Shown: positions 34,801 to 49,877, counted from the first letter of the stretch. The stretch is DNA of 64,000 bases from Entophlyctis helioformis (GCA_025526915.1 JAHLKH010000101.1:1-64000), one strand, 5' to 3'. Made by a program: numbers and translations. The notes: generated from the letters alone by a model not told the origin.

Positions 34801-37038
34801 GATGGATGGCGGGTGGGCGATCTAGACATGGAGGGGCTGGCGCTCGCGGGCGAGGAGGACAGCATCGAGGATACTCGGATGGCGTGGATGCGCGCCATCA
34901 CGACCGCACCTGCACGGCTAGATGACAGTCTGGCGACATCGCTCATTGACCTGAACACGCAGCATGAACCGGATCAGGAGCAGAGAGATGGCCAAGGACT
35001 GGGGTCGCTCCTCCAGCCGCAGCAGCAACAGCAGCAACAGCAGGACGATGACGGGAGCGATGACGGCGCGTTTCTCATGATTCGCAATAACCGCGGTCCA
35101 GGTGCAGGTGTGCCTGTACGACCTGATAGTGCCAGCACAACAAGCTCGGCAACACGGAGCAGTACGCAGGTGTACAAAAGGTCGATGCCAGGCGTTGCTT
35201 GCCGCGGCCCTGGTGCGGTGCTGGTGTTGGTGTCGGTGCTGCTGGAATGCGGAATGTAACCATCACAGGAAAGCGATGGGCAGGCGATACCGCCGGTCCT
35301 GGCGTCAATCCTGGCATCAACACCAGATCGGGCATGCAAGGATCACGGCAGCCGATACAGTCGGGTCCGGTGCACAGCCATCTGTCTGTATCGGGCATGA
35401 ATGGACAGGCTGGCGGCCAGATGCGCTGATGGGCCAGTTCAGCGATATCGGGCCAGACGACGACGTGTTCGAGATGCCTGATCTCGAGATATCCTGGGAA
35501 GCCATCGAGCAGCCGTTCATTGGATCTGCGTCTGGCTCGTGGCACGCGGGTAGCAGCCAACATCCTTCATCCAAGCAGCTGCTCGCTAAGAACGCCCATC
35601 ACCAGCAGAGCACAATCAGCCAGCCTCACCAACTCGCCGCGTTGGCCAAACACACCGAATCTCAACACCACTGGACTCTCAGCATTGTGGATACAAGGGC
35701 GGCCATGACGCAGAGGATACTGCCAGTGATGGGGACGCGTCCGAAGACAGCTTCCTGGTTCCTGATACAGCAGACGAGAGTGGCGACATGGAGTCTGCAT
35801 CGTCGAGGCCAGCATCATCGTCCATCAACAGCAGGAGATTGCAGCAAGCCAAGAACGCAGGGGATCTCATCTCGCAGTCACAGTCCAGTCGCAGTCACAG
35901 CTCCATACAGGACACCCGACCGTGCCAAGCCTGTCGCCAACACGTGCGCGCCGAAGGTATGCAAGCCATGGTCCAGCACCAGCGGCATTGCTCGGTCGGA
36001 CGATTGGCAGAGCAAAGCCGAAACCGGCTGCCACTGGCGCCGGCCAACATCGGGAGCTTTGCCGCAGACGGGAATGGCGAGTGTCCAGACGCCAGAGGCT
36101 GATCCGAGTCGGCTATACAGAAAGAGCAGCCACAGCCACACACCACACTCACATCCATCACTGGCGACCGAGCCAACGTCTCGCACAAGCAGCCTACAGA
36201 AACCAGATCCCAAGTCAAAGAAGGGCAAGACAAGCAGCATTGGCGGTGGCGGCCAGAAGCAGCCGAAGCCGGCAGTCAAGACTGACGCGATCGGGTCAGC
36301 AGCACTGTCGGATGGCGCACAGTCTGGCCGTCCATCGTCGCGTCCATCAACAGCCAGCAAATCGCCCAAGAAGAAGACCAAGAAGAAGCGAGTCTCGGAC
36401 ACGAGCCGGCTGAGCTCACGCACGTCAGTCACTGCGCCTTCTCCCGCTATTCGGCCACCTCGCTTGCATCTGCATCAACATCGACATTGTCAGCTGCGGC
36501 GGCGTCAACATCTTTGCATTCAGGCAGACAGGCGGCCGATACGAGCAGGCCGCAGGTCTCGCGTCCAAGCACGGCGTCGTCTGTGTCCATACGGTCAGCA
36601 CTGAAGCAGCAGCCATCACTGTCATCATCTGCGCTCCACGCCCATCGCACGGCAGGCGGCTCGCAGCCCGCTGAATCCTTTGTATCGCGATCCGTCATCA
36701 TTGGTCCGAAGCGAGCCATGTCGCACGCCGGCATCGCACCAGCCGACACGACGGCCGCAGCGCACACGGACAGCAGTGCCGGCCAGCGGGTGCACCAGGG
36801 CATGAGCCAGGACGTGCACGCGGAGCAGCGGCCGCAGAGATTGTACCGGTCAATGGACCCTGCGTTGACGGGCAGCAGCTCGTCGATCGCTTCGTCGGCA
36901 CGGCTGTCGGTGGCTCTGCGCAAGACGGTCGGGCCGCAGCTGTCACCGCAAGCAGGGCCGCGCGGACGGACGGCCGTGCCGCAGAGTGGAGGTGCCGGAC
37001 ATGTCGGACAGCGTGGTCCGAATGCGGCCGATCGGTGA
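31809..37038 (+). CDS. Long Ser/Gln-rich low-complexity reading frame, broken into about nine segments
   Basis: A chain of coding-like segments runs from an ATG at 31809 to a TGA at 37036. Each has Ser/Thr/Ala/Gln-rich composition and overlaps the next in a different frame. Approximate segment edges are 33310, 33690, 34500, 35190, 35430, 35700, 35890 and 36450; most steps are minus one, three are plus one. Short stretches look structured: 'LTRTKLEELFFTAMR', 'LPSYVVEWIKTQTTRELM', 'KTKWELDRERRLREIDRLRR' (coiled coil) and 'DPKSKKGKTSSIGGGGQK'. No domain is recognised. Possible explanations are one disordered protein with indel errors in the sequence, unrecognised small introns, or a decaying gene. 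The last segment ends only 63 bp before the MCM2 ATG. Confidence 0.35.
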
Positions 37039-37101
37039 TCCAATGAAACGCAGATGGATTGTGGTTGGCGGCCGTTCGGACAACACAGCACAGACAACAC
37101 A

Positions 37102-40100
37102 ATGGTGAGCGAGGCGAGCCGATGAGGCGGGGAGAGTGACGAGAGAGAGCAGAGGATGGACAGAGAACGTCTGTGTGTGTCGAAGAGGCTTCTGTCTGCC
37201 TCTGCTGCTCTGCTGTTGGACAGTGCACCGCACAGCGACACAGCGACACAGCGACACAGCGACTGACACTTGGACGTTGCACTCTGCCTGATCTGCCGGT
37301 CGGACACTGCCGAGCAGCCAGACACCACCAACCCTGCCAACCAGGCCAGCCAACGCAAGCGAGGCAGAGACGGCGACGGCGACAACAGCGGAGCGAGCGG
37401 TGCCGGCGGTGCCTCGGGCTCGGGATACGCTGGCGGCTTTATGCCGACATCGCCGCTAGCGTCGTCGTTGCCGGCGTTTTCCGAGGCGGATGTCGACGAC
37501 CGACTCGAGGACGACGGCGGCGATGAGGTTGTGGGCGACTTCCTGGACGACGTCGACGAGGGCGACGACGAGGGCGAGGATCTCTTTGGCGACAACCTGA
37601 ACAAGTGAGTACCTGATGTGGCCTGCTGGACTGTGCTGAGCAGCGTTGGACAGCGTTGAGGTGAAGCAGAGACTGACGCTGGTATGCCTGGTTCGGACAC
37701 GGTGATGCAGCGACTACCGAGAGAACGTCCATCTGGACAACTACGACATCGAGTCGGTGGACGACGAGGACTATGAGGCCATGGACCGAGAGCAGCGGCT
37801 GGTGGCGGAAGCCAAGATGCGCAGCCGCGACCGTGCCGAGGCCCGGCTCTCTGGCCGTCTGCCGCAGGCGTTCCTTGACGATGGTGCGTCTCCAGCACTC
37901 GGCGTTTGTCCTGGACGGTGTGCGTTGGTGCCTGGATGTGCTGACACGATCCGGCCTGTTCGATGCGACGGATCTTGCTGCCTGCAGAAGAGGAAGAGGC
38001 GGAAGAGCCGATACGTGCCCGTCGCCGTCGCCGTGATGGACTGGACATGGACATGGATCTCGACGATGCGCAGATTGTGAGTCTGTCCCAGTCTGTTCCA
38101 TTGTGCTCTGCGATGCCGCGCATGCGATCGTCGGCTGACCCACGCATCCTTGCACAGCCTGCTCTGGATCCCGAGAGTCTGCGTGACGTCAAGGGCCCAC
38201 TGAACGAGTTTGTGATGATGGAGGGTCCGCGCAGGGCGATCAAGAAGGCATTCCATAGTTTCCTGACGTCCTATGTCAACGAGAAGGGCGAGTCCGTCTA
38301 CGGCGAGCGTCTCAAGGCCATGTGTGAAGGTGAGGCGGCCAGTATGCAGCTTGCAGCTTGCACCAGCCACGCACATGGGCTGACTTTGCTGTGTCGATCC
38401 GAATGGCAACCCGCCAGCCGAGGGCCAGAGTCTTGAGATTGACTTTAACCATCTGCACAACACGGATGCGACGCTCGCGTACTTTGTGGTCAACACGCCT
38501 GCCGAGCTGCTCAAGATCTTTGATGCGGTGGCAATGGAGGTGGTGCTCACGGGATTTGAGGACTATGACAAGATCTGCAGCGAGATCCACGTTCGCGTGG
38601 CCAACCTGCCCGTGGTCGAGACCCTGCGCGATCTGCGGTCAGTACTGTGCTTTGGGCGGATGTCTGTGTATGCCTGCTGGACGTCTCGAGGCTGACCCGC
38701 CATGGCTATGCGCTGCTGCTGGGGGTTTCCAGTCAATCGCATCTCAACACGCTGGTGCGTGTCAGCGGCGTCATCACGCGCCGCACAGGCGTGTTCCCGC
38801 AACTCAAGTACGTCAAGTACAACTGTCTCAAGTGCGATGCGCTCATTGGGCCGTACTTTCAAGACGCGCTTGCCGAGATCCGCGTCCGTCTCTGCCCCAA
38901 CTGCCAGGGCAAGAACTGCTTTGTCATCAACTCGGAGGAGACTGTGTACCGCAACTACCAGCGCATCACGCTGCAGGAGAGTCCCGGCACGGTGCCCGCC
39001 GGCCGTCTCCCGCGCCACCGTGAAGTGATCCTGCTGTGGGACCTCGTTGACTGCGCGCGGCCTGGCGAGATGGTCGACATCACGGGTGTCTACCGCAACA
39101 ACTTTGACGTGTCGCTCAACATGCGCAACGGATTCCCTGTGTTTGCGACTGTCATTGAGGCCAACCATGTGTTGCGACGAGAAGACGAGTTTGCCAGCTC
39201 GCGGCTGACCGAGACGGATCTGCGCGAGATTATGCGTCTCAAGGACGACAGTCGCATCCGCCAGCGCGTGAGTGCGACGGCCCGTTTGCCCCCTCGTTGG
39301 CCGCTTGTGTGGACTGACACTTTGCGTCATGCTCTGACATTGGCCCACCAGATCATCAAGAGCATCGCACCGTCCATTTACGGCCACGAAGACATCAAGA
39401 CCGCCATTGCACTTGCCATGTTTGGCGGCGTGTTCAAGAACCCGCAGGGCAAACACAGACTGCGTGGCGACATCAACGTCCTGCTGCTCGGCGATCCTGG
39501 TACGGCCAAGTCCCAGTTCCTCAAGTATGTCGAGAAGACGGCGCCGCGTGCAGTGTACACGACTGGCCAAGGCGCGTCAGCTGTTGGTCTGACGGCGGCC
39601 GTACACAAGGACACGGTGACGCGCGAGTGGACGCTTGAGGGCGGCGCGCTTGTCATGGCCGACAAGGGCGTGTGTCTGATTGACGAGTTTGACAAGATGA
39701 CTGACCAGGACCGGTGAGTCGTTGTGCGTGGGCCTGGCCGACTCTGGGCGATGCTTCCGACTGGCACGATGCTGACACGCGCTTTGCAGGACATCGATCC
39801 ACGAAGCCATGGAGCAGCAGTCCATCTCCATCTCCAAGGCCGGCATTATCGCGTCGCTGCAGGCACGCTGCGCCATCATTGCGGCAGCCAACCCCATCTT
39901 CGGCAAATACAACCCGCAGGTGCCGTTCTCGCAGAACGTTGAGCTCACGGAGCCCATTCTGTCGCGCTTTGACGTGCTGTGCGTTGTCAAGGACGTTGCG
40001 GACCCGCTTGTGGATGAGCAGCTTGCGCGGTTTGTTGTCAACAGCCACATCCGCAGCCATCCGCTGTCGGACAAGATGGCACACACGGCGCCAGAGGTGG

Positions 40101-40873
40101 ATGCCGATGTGAGTCTGACGTGCTTTGTGGCTGTTGTTCCTTGACGTGCACGGTCTGATGTCTCTTGACGGCATTGCGCAGATCATCCCGCAGGAACTGC
40201 TGCGCAAGTACATCATGTACGCGCGCGACCACGTGCGGCCCTCGCTGGTCAATGTGGACACACCCAAGCTCGAGAACCTGTACTCTGAGCTGCGCCGTGA
40301 ATCCATGGTGAGTTGCGCACGTGCGGGGTTTTGGATCACGGTGATGTGGCCCGTCTGGTGTTCTCACGCAGCACCGCTCTGATGTGATGCATTGCGTCTC
40401 TGTTGCGCTGTGCGGCGCTGCAGGCTGTGGGCGGCGGCATCCCCATCACGGTGCGCTACCTCGAGTCGATCATCCGCATGTCGGAGGCGTTTGCGCGCAT
40501 GCACCTGCGGTCCGAGGTGCGCCAAGACGACGTGGACCACGCCATTTCGGTCACGATCCGGTCGTTCCTGTCTGCGCAAAAGTTCTCGGTCAAGAAGTCG
40601 CTCTCCAAGGTGTTTGACAAGTACATCCGCAAGGACCGCGACACGTTTGAGCTGCTCAACCACCTGCTGTCGGACATGCAGCGCGAGCACATCCGCTTCA
40701 ACTACTACCGCCATGACGCCATGTCGACGCATGTGGAGATGGACGTGGAGGAGTTTGTGCAGCGCGCGCGCGAGCACCAGGTGTACGACCTTGTGCCGTT
40801 CTACGAGAGCCGGCTGTTCCAGACGTCGTTTACGCTCGACAGGCAACGCAAGAAGATTGTGTCCCGTGCGTGA
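37102..40873 (+). CDS. MCM2: DNA replication licensing factor MCM2
   Basis: Eleven exons: 37102-37104, 37318-37604, 37711-37883, 37988-38076, 38158-38329, 38418-38637, 38733-39267, 39352-39713, 39790-40108, 40182-40307 and 40424-40873, giving 911 residues with every junction in frame. MCM2 is one subunit of the MCM2-7 helicase. The acidic N terminus has '[20 protein letters not shown]', the family signature of MCM2. A zinc finger CLKC...CPNC follows. The AAA+ core has Walker [10 protein letters not shown], Walker B LIDEFDKM and the arginine finger LSRFD. The first coding exon is the ATG alone, as in eL18. Confidence 0.96.
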
Positions 40874-41164
40874 TCGCCCCCCATCTGTCGCTCTCCCTTG
40901 TCACCACCCTCTCCCTCTCTCTTTCTTTTCCTCTTTCCGCACTATCCGTCTGTTGATGTCTCTTGAACGATACTTGAATCTCTGCAGTGTTTCTAGCAGA
41001 CATGGGATGGCAGCAGGCTGAAGGGGAGGAGAAAGCAAAGGGACCGTTGCAAGACGACAAAGGATATGGAACGCGCTGCATTTGTGGATTGGTCATTGGG
41101 GGTGTGTGTCGCAGAGATGCCTGGGCATCAGCATCAACATGATCAAGGTGGGGCAGCAGAACGA

Positions 41165-42501
41165 TTACTGCTTGGCAGCAGCAACGACCGCCTCAAAGAG
41201 CTCGGCCTGGATTCTGGCGGTGATCTTGTCCTCCTCGGATCCGGTCGCGAGCTTCTTGTTGACCTCGCCCAGAGCGCGCTTTGCAGCCTGTTTCCATGCA
41301 TGCGTGCATCCATCCATCCATCCATCCATGATCGTGGTTGCGTTCAAGGTGAGTTGAGAGGGGTCTCGGGTGCGCCAATGGACACTCGTGAGCCGATGGT
41401 TACCTCAATGTCGAGCTCGGCAATGGGGTAGGCCTCGACGGCGTTGATGTTGAGGGTCGAGTCGGGGTTGACAATGGCAAAGCCGCCAGAGACTGTCGAG
41501 GCGCAAGCACGGACGGTCAGACACCACCACCACCACATGGACAGGCAGAGACAGGCAGGGCTGACAGAGACAGCGACGAGAGCACAGGAAACACACCAAA
41601 GAACTTCTCCGTCTTGTCGTTGCCAATGACCTCAATGACGCCGGGCTTGAGCTGGGCAATGGTGGGCACGTGGTTGGCAAGGATACCCATGGAGCCGTCG
41701 GTCGAGGCCAGGTTGACCTGCTTGACCTCGACGGCGCGGTGGATGGCCTGGCGGGGGGGCAGACGGGCGGCACAGGGTCAGTTTACGAGGTGATCTTGCA
41801 GCAGCATCAGCAGCAGGGCATGCACCAAGCCTGTGCAGCAGGTGGCTGGCCAGCGTTACCTGGTGGGGCACGGCAAAGTTGAGGACGAGCTTGGATCCGC
41901 CCTTGGCCTCTGTGGCGTAGGAGCGGCGGGCTGTTGACGTTTGGTGGTGGTGGCCGTGGTGGTGGTGTTCATGGGAGAGGCGGCGGCAGCAGCAGAAGGG
42001 CAGTCGGTCAGTCAGTCGGTCAGTCAGCCAGTCGGTCAGTCAGTCAGACGTTGGTGATTTTGGCAAGACCAGCGGCAGGCGTGGATCCCGTTGGCTGGCG
42101 CTGGCTGGTCGAGTGCGGCTCAGGGGTTGGTGTGCTGTCTGCCTGCCGTGGCCGTCCTGTCTGTGTGCCTTGGCCAGTCCAGTCCAGTCCAGTCCAGTCC
42201 AGCCTGCTCACTCGCTCGCTCGCTCGTCGAGCCAGCCAGCCCAGCCAGCCAGCCCAGAGACGATGACAAAACGGCCTCTGCTGCTGCTGCTGCTGCTGCT
42301 GTTGAAGCGAGAGCGCTGCTGCTTGGGGCTGCTGGCCGGTACGAGCGCTGCCCAGAAAGAACGGGACGGGGCGGGGCGGGACAGGGCACAACTACACCGA
42401 CACACCAGCACACCCACACACTCGCACACCCGCACACCCGCACACACTTGGCGAGACTCACCCAGCGAGGCCGAGGCAAGACGCAGGGATCTGAACATCA
42501 T
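41165..42501 (-). CDS. ATP16: Mitochondrial F1-ATP synthase subunit delta
   Basis: Minus-strand exons are 42501-42462, 41930-41860, 41747-41597, 41492-41404 and 41287-41165, giving 157 residues (yeast 160). The N-terminal MMFRSLRLASASLARRSYAT is a typical mitochondrial presequence. The mature protein shows 'LVLNFAVPHQ', 'VNLASTDGSMGILANHVPT', 'QLKPGVIEV' and 'VSGGFAIVNPDSTLNINAVE', matching the beta-sandwich domain of the delta (bacterial epsilon) subunit, then a C-terminal helical pair. It is part of the central stalk rotor. Its start codon lies 67 bp from that of ATP2 on the other strand. Confidence 0.93.
41306..41330. repeat. (CCAT)n microsatellite in ATP16 intron
   Basis: Five or so CATC/CCAT tetranucleotide copies lie just upstream (minus strand) of the last ATP16 exon. 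Similar tracts occur at 54839-54892 and 58061-58085. Confidence 0.8.
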
Positions 42502-42568
42502 CTTCGTTGAGCGGTGCGGAACAAACCAGAGGTGGGCCGCTGTGCCCGGGTTTCCCTCACTTCCAAAG
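42502..42568. promoter_or_regulatory. 67-bp bidirectional promoter between ATP16 and ATP2
   Basis: The ATG codons of F1 delta (minus) and F1 beta (plus) are separated by only 67 bp, so both 5' leaders and any shared regulatory sites must lie here or inside the first exons and introns. Both genes have a first exon of about 40 nt that ends after one base of a codon. I see no TATA box in the interval. Confidence 0.75.
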
Positions 42569-45211
<2,643 letters not shown>

Positions 45212-45781
45212 TCGCCCTCTGTCGTTCAATGCACACCCCCCCTTCCATTCACTCCCTGCCGCATTTTCCTGAATGACAGCGTCTCTCCATATCTCCCTTG
45301 TTGGTCTCTGTTGCTCAATCGTGTGGAGCGCGAGCTTGGTCTTGGCCAGAGTCGCTGTCTCTGCCCACATCCCTCTGTGCTCAGCTCTGTGCACCTTCGC
45401 CAGCGTCTTGCTCTCTGCCCGATGCTTGTCGTGATCGGCCAAATCTGTAGTCGATGCATTGATCTCTGCCCATCGTGCGCGTCTCGTCAACATCAGCCTT
45501 GCACACATCGCCTTTGCCGATGGCCACGTGTGTCCATGTGCACAGTGTCGCGTGATGGTCGGAGCGGATTTGTTGTCCGGGTGTCGTTCGCCACCATCCA
45601 ATACAGCCGCGTCACGAGACCAAGCGACTCCTGATCGTGCCCCGATGGTCTTGTACGGGCACAGGCAACTCAAAAGGTCGTCGCTCCCCCTTGCCCATCA
45701 TAATTGCATCAACCGGCTCGCCTCGACCAACCTCTCCTTGCCCAGATCCCGTCTCAAGAGCTCGTGTGCACCACCACCACC
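45212..45781. other. Intergenic region, no gene seen
   Basis: This stretch holds the ATP2 3' end and the promoter of the next gene. Short frames on either strand are not supported. A short CCACCACCACC run precedes the chosen ATG at 45782. Confidence 0.5.
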
Positions 45782-47386
45782 ATGACCTCGACAACATCCA
45801 GCAATGCAGCCGCACCCGTCTTCGCCGCTCGGCCTGCGCAGACTGGCGGCAATCTGTACAAAGCGTCCAATTCGCAGCCGTACTCGCCACTGTTCTCGCA
45901 GCAGACCAAGCGATACGTCGACCAGCAGCAGCAGCAGCAGCACCATCAACATCGCAATGCAGGGGCAGTCCCTCCCGTGTGGATTGCTCCCGACCGCTTG
46001 TATCACTCCCAGCCCGTTGCCTACCAGCAGCAGCAGCAGCAGCAGCAGCAGTTCCGCAACCAGCCCCCGCCGGCCGATCAGATGAACAATCAGCAGCTGC
46101 TCCACTTGACGCATCAAAATGCGTCGCTCCACAAGCAGATCCAGCACCAGGAGCAACTCAAACAGTTCAACTTTGGTGCACAGCAGCAGGCCCTGAAGGA
46201 GCAGCTGCTGCAGCTGCAGCTGCTTCGCCAGGCACAAACCGAACGCCAATCACTGCCGTTCATCGCCCCTCAGCACGCCTTGCCCGCGTCGACAGCCACC
46301 ACAACCTCGCCACTGTCGCCACCGCCTCCGTCAAAGACATCCGCCTCCCTCGAGACAGCCCACTTTGTCTTTGTCGTGCCGTACCTCGTCACCACAAGCC
46401 GCTTCCTCGAGTCCTACCCTCCCTTGCTCGCACGCATCGGCTCGCCCATCGTCTCGGAAAAGAGCTTCAGATCCACGCTCGTCCGCCTCAACTACCAGGT
46501 CGTCAGCAACATCCGCCCGTTCGCCACCATGTCCACCGACCGCGTGCTGCAGGCGTCGTACATGGGCCTCGCCCTCAGTCTCATGTTCGGCGGCACAGCC
46601 GTATACACAACCGGCGCGTCCATCGCAAATGCCAACCTCGTCGACTGGCTGTTCATCGGCACCGCCATGGTGTCGTTTGCCTTGTTCGTCGTGCTGCTCA
46701 TCGCTGGCCTGTTCCTCAAGCACCGGCGTGACTCGGCCCAGTCGTCGATCCTTGCTCTTCTTGACGAGGTCAACGGCTCGGCCACTGCCGCCACACTCAC
46801 CCGCAGAAAGTTTATGCGTCGCAAGAGTGGTGCTCGCGATCCCGCCCCCTCCAAGCCATTCAGCCGACCCGGCCCCAACGACTACTTCTCACCGCCGTCG
46901 CTCCAGGACTCGCGTCTTTACCCCGCTGCCAGCGCCGACCGATCCTCGTCTGGCCACGACTCCACGTCCTCCACAACACCTTTGCACTCGGTGTCCGCGC
47001 CTCCCCACTCCTACCAACCGTCTTCACCCTCATCCCCGACCTCGTCGCCCCTCGTCCCCTTGCAGACGATCGCGCCAGTGCAGGTCAAATGGACGCTCAA
47101 GGGCGACATTGGCAAGGCCGCCTGCGTCGTCGACAGAAAGGTCGACAAGCCCTTTACCAATACCGCCAGCGATCTAGAGGCCGGCACCTGGCACAACCGC
47201 AGGCTATTCTACCGCGTCACGGCGCCATCCACGTGGATCACCACCACCAACACCAGCGGCAACGGCAGCCAAAGCCGCCCAACGTCCGCCGCCGCCGAGT
47301 TTGACGCCGATGAGGCGTTCCTCGAGATCCACGTGTGGATGCAGCTCGATGCCGCCGAGCGGCTTCTCCCTGAACTGTTCGAGTGA
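45782..47386 (+). CDS. PolyQ-rich two-pass membrane protein, unknown
   Basis: Single exon, about 534 residues from the ATG at 45782; an in-frame ATG at 45704 would add 26. The N-terminal 180 residues are Gln/His-rich with two polyQ runs and a likely coiled coil (QQALKEQLLQLQLLRQAQ). Two hydrophobic segments follow close together, 'ASYMGLALSLMFGGTAVYTT' and 'LVDWLFIGTAMVSFALFVVL', separated by a short loop with ASIANAN. A Ser/Pro-rich linker follows. The last 100 residues look folded ('VKWTLKGDIGKAACVVDRKV', 'WHNRRLFYRVTAPSTW', 'AFLEIHVWMQLDAAERLL'). I do not recognise the family. The polyQ arm and C-terminal domain would lie on the same side of the membrane. Confidence 0.7.
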   Translation: MTSTTSSNAAAPVFAARPAQTGGNLYKASNSQPYSPLFSQQTKRYVDQQQQQQHHQHRNAGAVPPVWIAPDRLYHSQPVAYQQQQQQQQQFRNQPPPADQMNNQQLLHLTHQNASLHKQIQHQEQLKQFNFGAQQQALKEQLLQLQLLRQAQTERQSLPFIAPQHALPASTATTTSPLSPPPPSKTSASLETAHFVFVVPYLVTTSRFLESYPPLLARIGSPIVSEKSFRSTLVRLNYQVVSNIRPFATMSTDRVLQASYMGLALSLMFGGTAVYTTGASIANANLVDWLFIGTAMVSFALFVVLLIAGLFLKHRRDSAQSSILALLDEVNGSATAATLTRRKFMRRKSGARDPAPSKPFSRPGPNDYFSPPSLQDSRLYPAASADRSSSGHDSTSSTTPLHSVSAPPHSYQPSSPSSPTSSPLVPLQTIAPVQVKWTLKGDIGKAACVVDRKVDKPFTNTASDLEAGTWHNRRLFYRVTAPSTWITTTNTSGNGSQSRPTSAAAEFDADEAFLEIHVWMQLDAAERLLPELFE

Positions 47387-47624
47387 CCACCACGGCTGTG
47401 CATTATCCTGTTTGTTTTTGTCCCTTCTATACTTGAATACAGCCTGTGATATGTTGTACGCCTCATCGGCAATGGCAAAGACACAAGAGCGCCGGGAGAG
47501 GCAAGAAAAGAGAAGGTTTTTTTTAGGTGATGCCAAAGTTCATTCCAAGAAGATTCCCAGTCCCCAAGACACTAGATGCCATACCCTTTCGAGCTTTAGG
47601 CCGTGCGTAGATCCCTCAGTTATG

Positions 47625-49877
47625 TCATCCCCCTGGTCCGACACGTCCACGGTGATGTATCCATAAAGTACGCTGGAACACACCATGGGCCGCCTGAAGA
47701 AATGCGCACATTCGCGAGGCGAGTGGACGCACGTCTCCAGGTGCATTGACTTGTTGCCGGTCACCACAGAGCCAAGACTCTGTGATGTCCGCAACACCGG
47801 ATAGAACTCCTCCGCCGAGGAGCGTTATGTACACTTGGTCGATTCTTGTAGATACTCGGATGGTCCTAAACGTAGCCAGAAGATCGTCGTCATAGCCGAG
47901 AGCGGCGAGAGCGGCGGGATCGTTGGATTCGGGGAGTTTGTGTTCGATGGCTTCCGAGATCTGGGCAATGAATGGGGCGAGGTTGGCGTTGTCGCGTTGG
48001 ATGGCGAGGCCGGTGCAGCTGACGACAAAGTGAGCCCACTCGTGGGTGCCGTTCAGGCTCTGGTTGCAGAGGATGCAGCAGCCGTCGGTGAAGGGGTGGT
48101 TGGCGGCGAGGAGGTTGAGGCGGAGGGCGAACTTGAGCGTCCACAGGCCGTCGATCCGGGCGAGCAGCAGAGTGCGGACGCCATCGGCAAGGTCGTAGCC
48201 GAAGCAAGGGGAGTTGGCGAAGCTGATGTCTGTGAACTGGCGGGCAAAGAAGGCGGTGGCAAGATCGGACTTGGGGGAGAGCAGACTGGTACGGGCAATA
48301 CGGAGGTTGGTGCGGTCGAGGATGGAGAAGGTGGGGAGGGGGTCGTTACGGGCAACAGGAGGAGCAAAGTCGGAGAGGTGGAGACGGTTGAACAGGAGGC
48401 GAGAAACACGAGTCCAGTAATGGCGACGGGCGGTGAATTCGGTGTTGTGGTGCTGGGAGAGGAGGGCGAGCGGGGTGCGGAGCGAGCGGGCCTTGCGGGA
48501 CAGACGGAGACGAGCATCGACGGCGCGGGCATCGACACTGAAGACGCTTGTTTCGATGAGCAGCGGGGCGACGGGAACCGAGCGAGGAGCCTTGCAGATC
48601 AGACGGACGCCGTTGTTGATGATGGTTTGCAGCGGGTTGAGGAGCGTGCGCTTGGAGCCGACAGCCTCGAGGCCGTAGCCGGCGACGCCGAGGGCCGATG
48701 CCTTGAAGACACGCAGCCGGACGTGGATGGGCAGCTTGGTGTTGGTGATGACCGGGTGCAGCGAGGCGACCGCGTTGCGGAGCGACTTGGCCTTGGCGTT
48801 GATCCACGGCTTGAACGTGAGCTTGTCGTCGATGGTGACGCCGAGGTAGACGTACTCGTGCTTGATCGGCACCTGGATGCCGTCAATGGTGAAGAGCGGG
48901 GCTGGAGGGGCAGGATGGGCAGGGAGGGGACGGCCACGGCACGGGCACGGGGAGGGCGAGGGCGAGGGGCATCGGGGTCGGGAGGGTCATCGGGGTCAAG
49001 AGGGTCATCAGGGCGATCATCATCAAAGGCAAAGCGGAGGATGGCGCACTTGGACACGCCAAAGGACATCTCCCATCTCTTGGCCCAGTCGACGACCAAG
49101 GTGAGGGCAGCGGTGAGAGCAGCGGGCGACTCGCACAGCAGGACAAGGTCGTCTGCAAAGAGCAAGCCGCGGATCATCTTGTTTCGGCCGTTGCCAGCTT
49201 GGTCGACGCCTGGGATGTGGATCTCGGGGACGCCGTCGAGGATGTCGTTGATGAAGAGGTTGAACAGGATCGGGCTGAGAGGGCAGCCTTGGCGGACGCC
49301 GCGCTCGACCGGGAAGGACTCTGAGAGCGACGCGCCCGCGCGAGCACGGGCTGTGGGGTTGGTGTAGAGAGCACGCAGGTAAGCAAGCATGCGCGGAGGG
49401 ATCTGCAGCCGTTCCAGCTTCCAGAGCAGGGCCTCGAAGGGCACAGTGTCAAACGCCTTGCGCAGGTCAACAAAGGCAGCATAGGTGGGCAGGCCCACTG
49501 CACGGCGACGCTGGATGATGTCGATGAGCGCACAGATCTGAGCGGGGCACTCCTCGCGGCGGCGGAAACCTGCTTGTTCGTGCACCAGCAGGTCGTTGGC
49601 TTCGACGAGATCGTTGAGGCGAGCAGCGACGATCTTGGACACGATCTTGAGGCCGTGTTGATCAGCGAGATGCCGCGGTGGTCATTGGGGTCGAGTGGGT
49701 CGCCCTTCTTGGGAATGGAGACGATGGTGGACGAGGTCCAGCGGTCGGGGATCTTTGCCTGCAGGAAGATGGCATTGCACACACGGAGCAAGGCGGCGGC
49801 AGCAGGATTGGGGGGAGGGTCAGCTGGTGGTGGTGGCTGCTGCAGGTACTCTTGGAGAGTCGGGAGAGGCTGGGGCG

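Noticed and set aside
36447..38243. 598-codon minus-strand frame
   Set aside because: Crosses the MCM2 start and upstream region in antisense; no domain and contradicts the intact MCM2 exons.
47500..47530. Target-site duplication for the long LINE copy
   Set aside because: I compared the sequence after the A tail (CCTTCTCTTTTCTTGCC) with 52.1-52.5 kb and found no matching repeat, so none is claimed.
47835..49367. 510-codon plus-strand frame
   Set aside because: Antisense of the LINE reverse transcriptase region, Gly/Val/Glu-rich by composition only.
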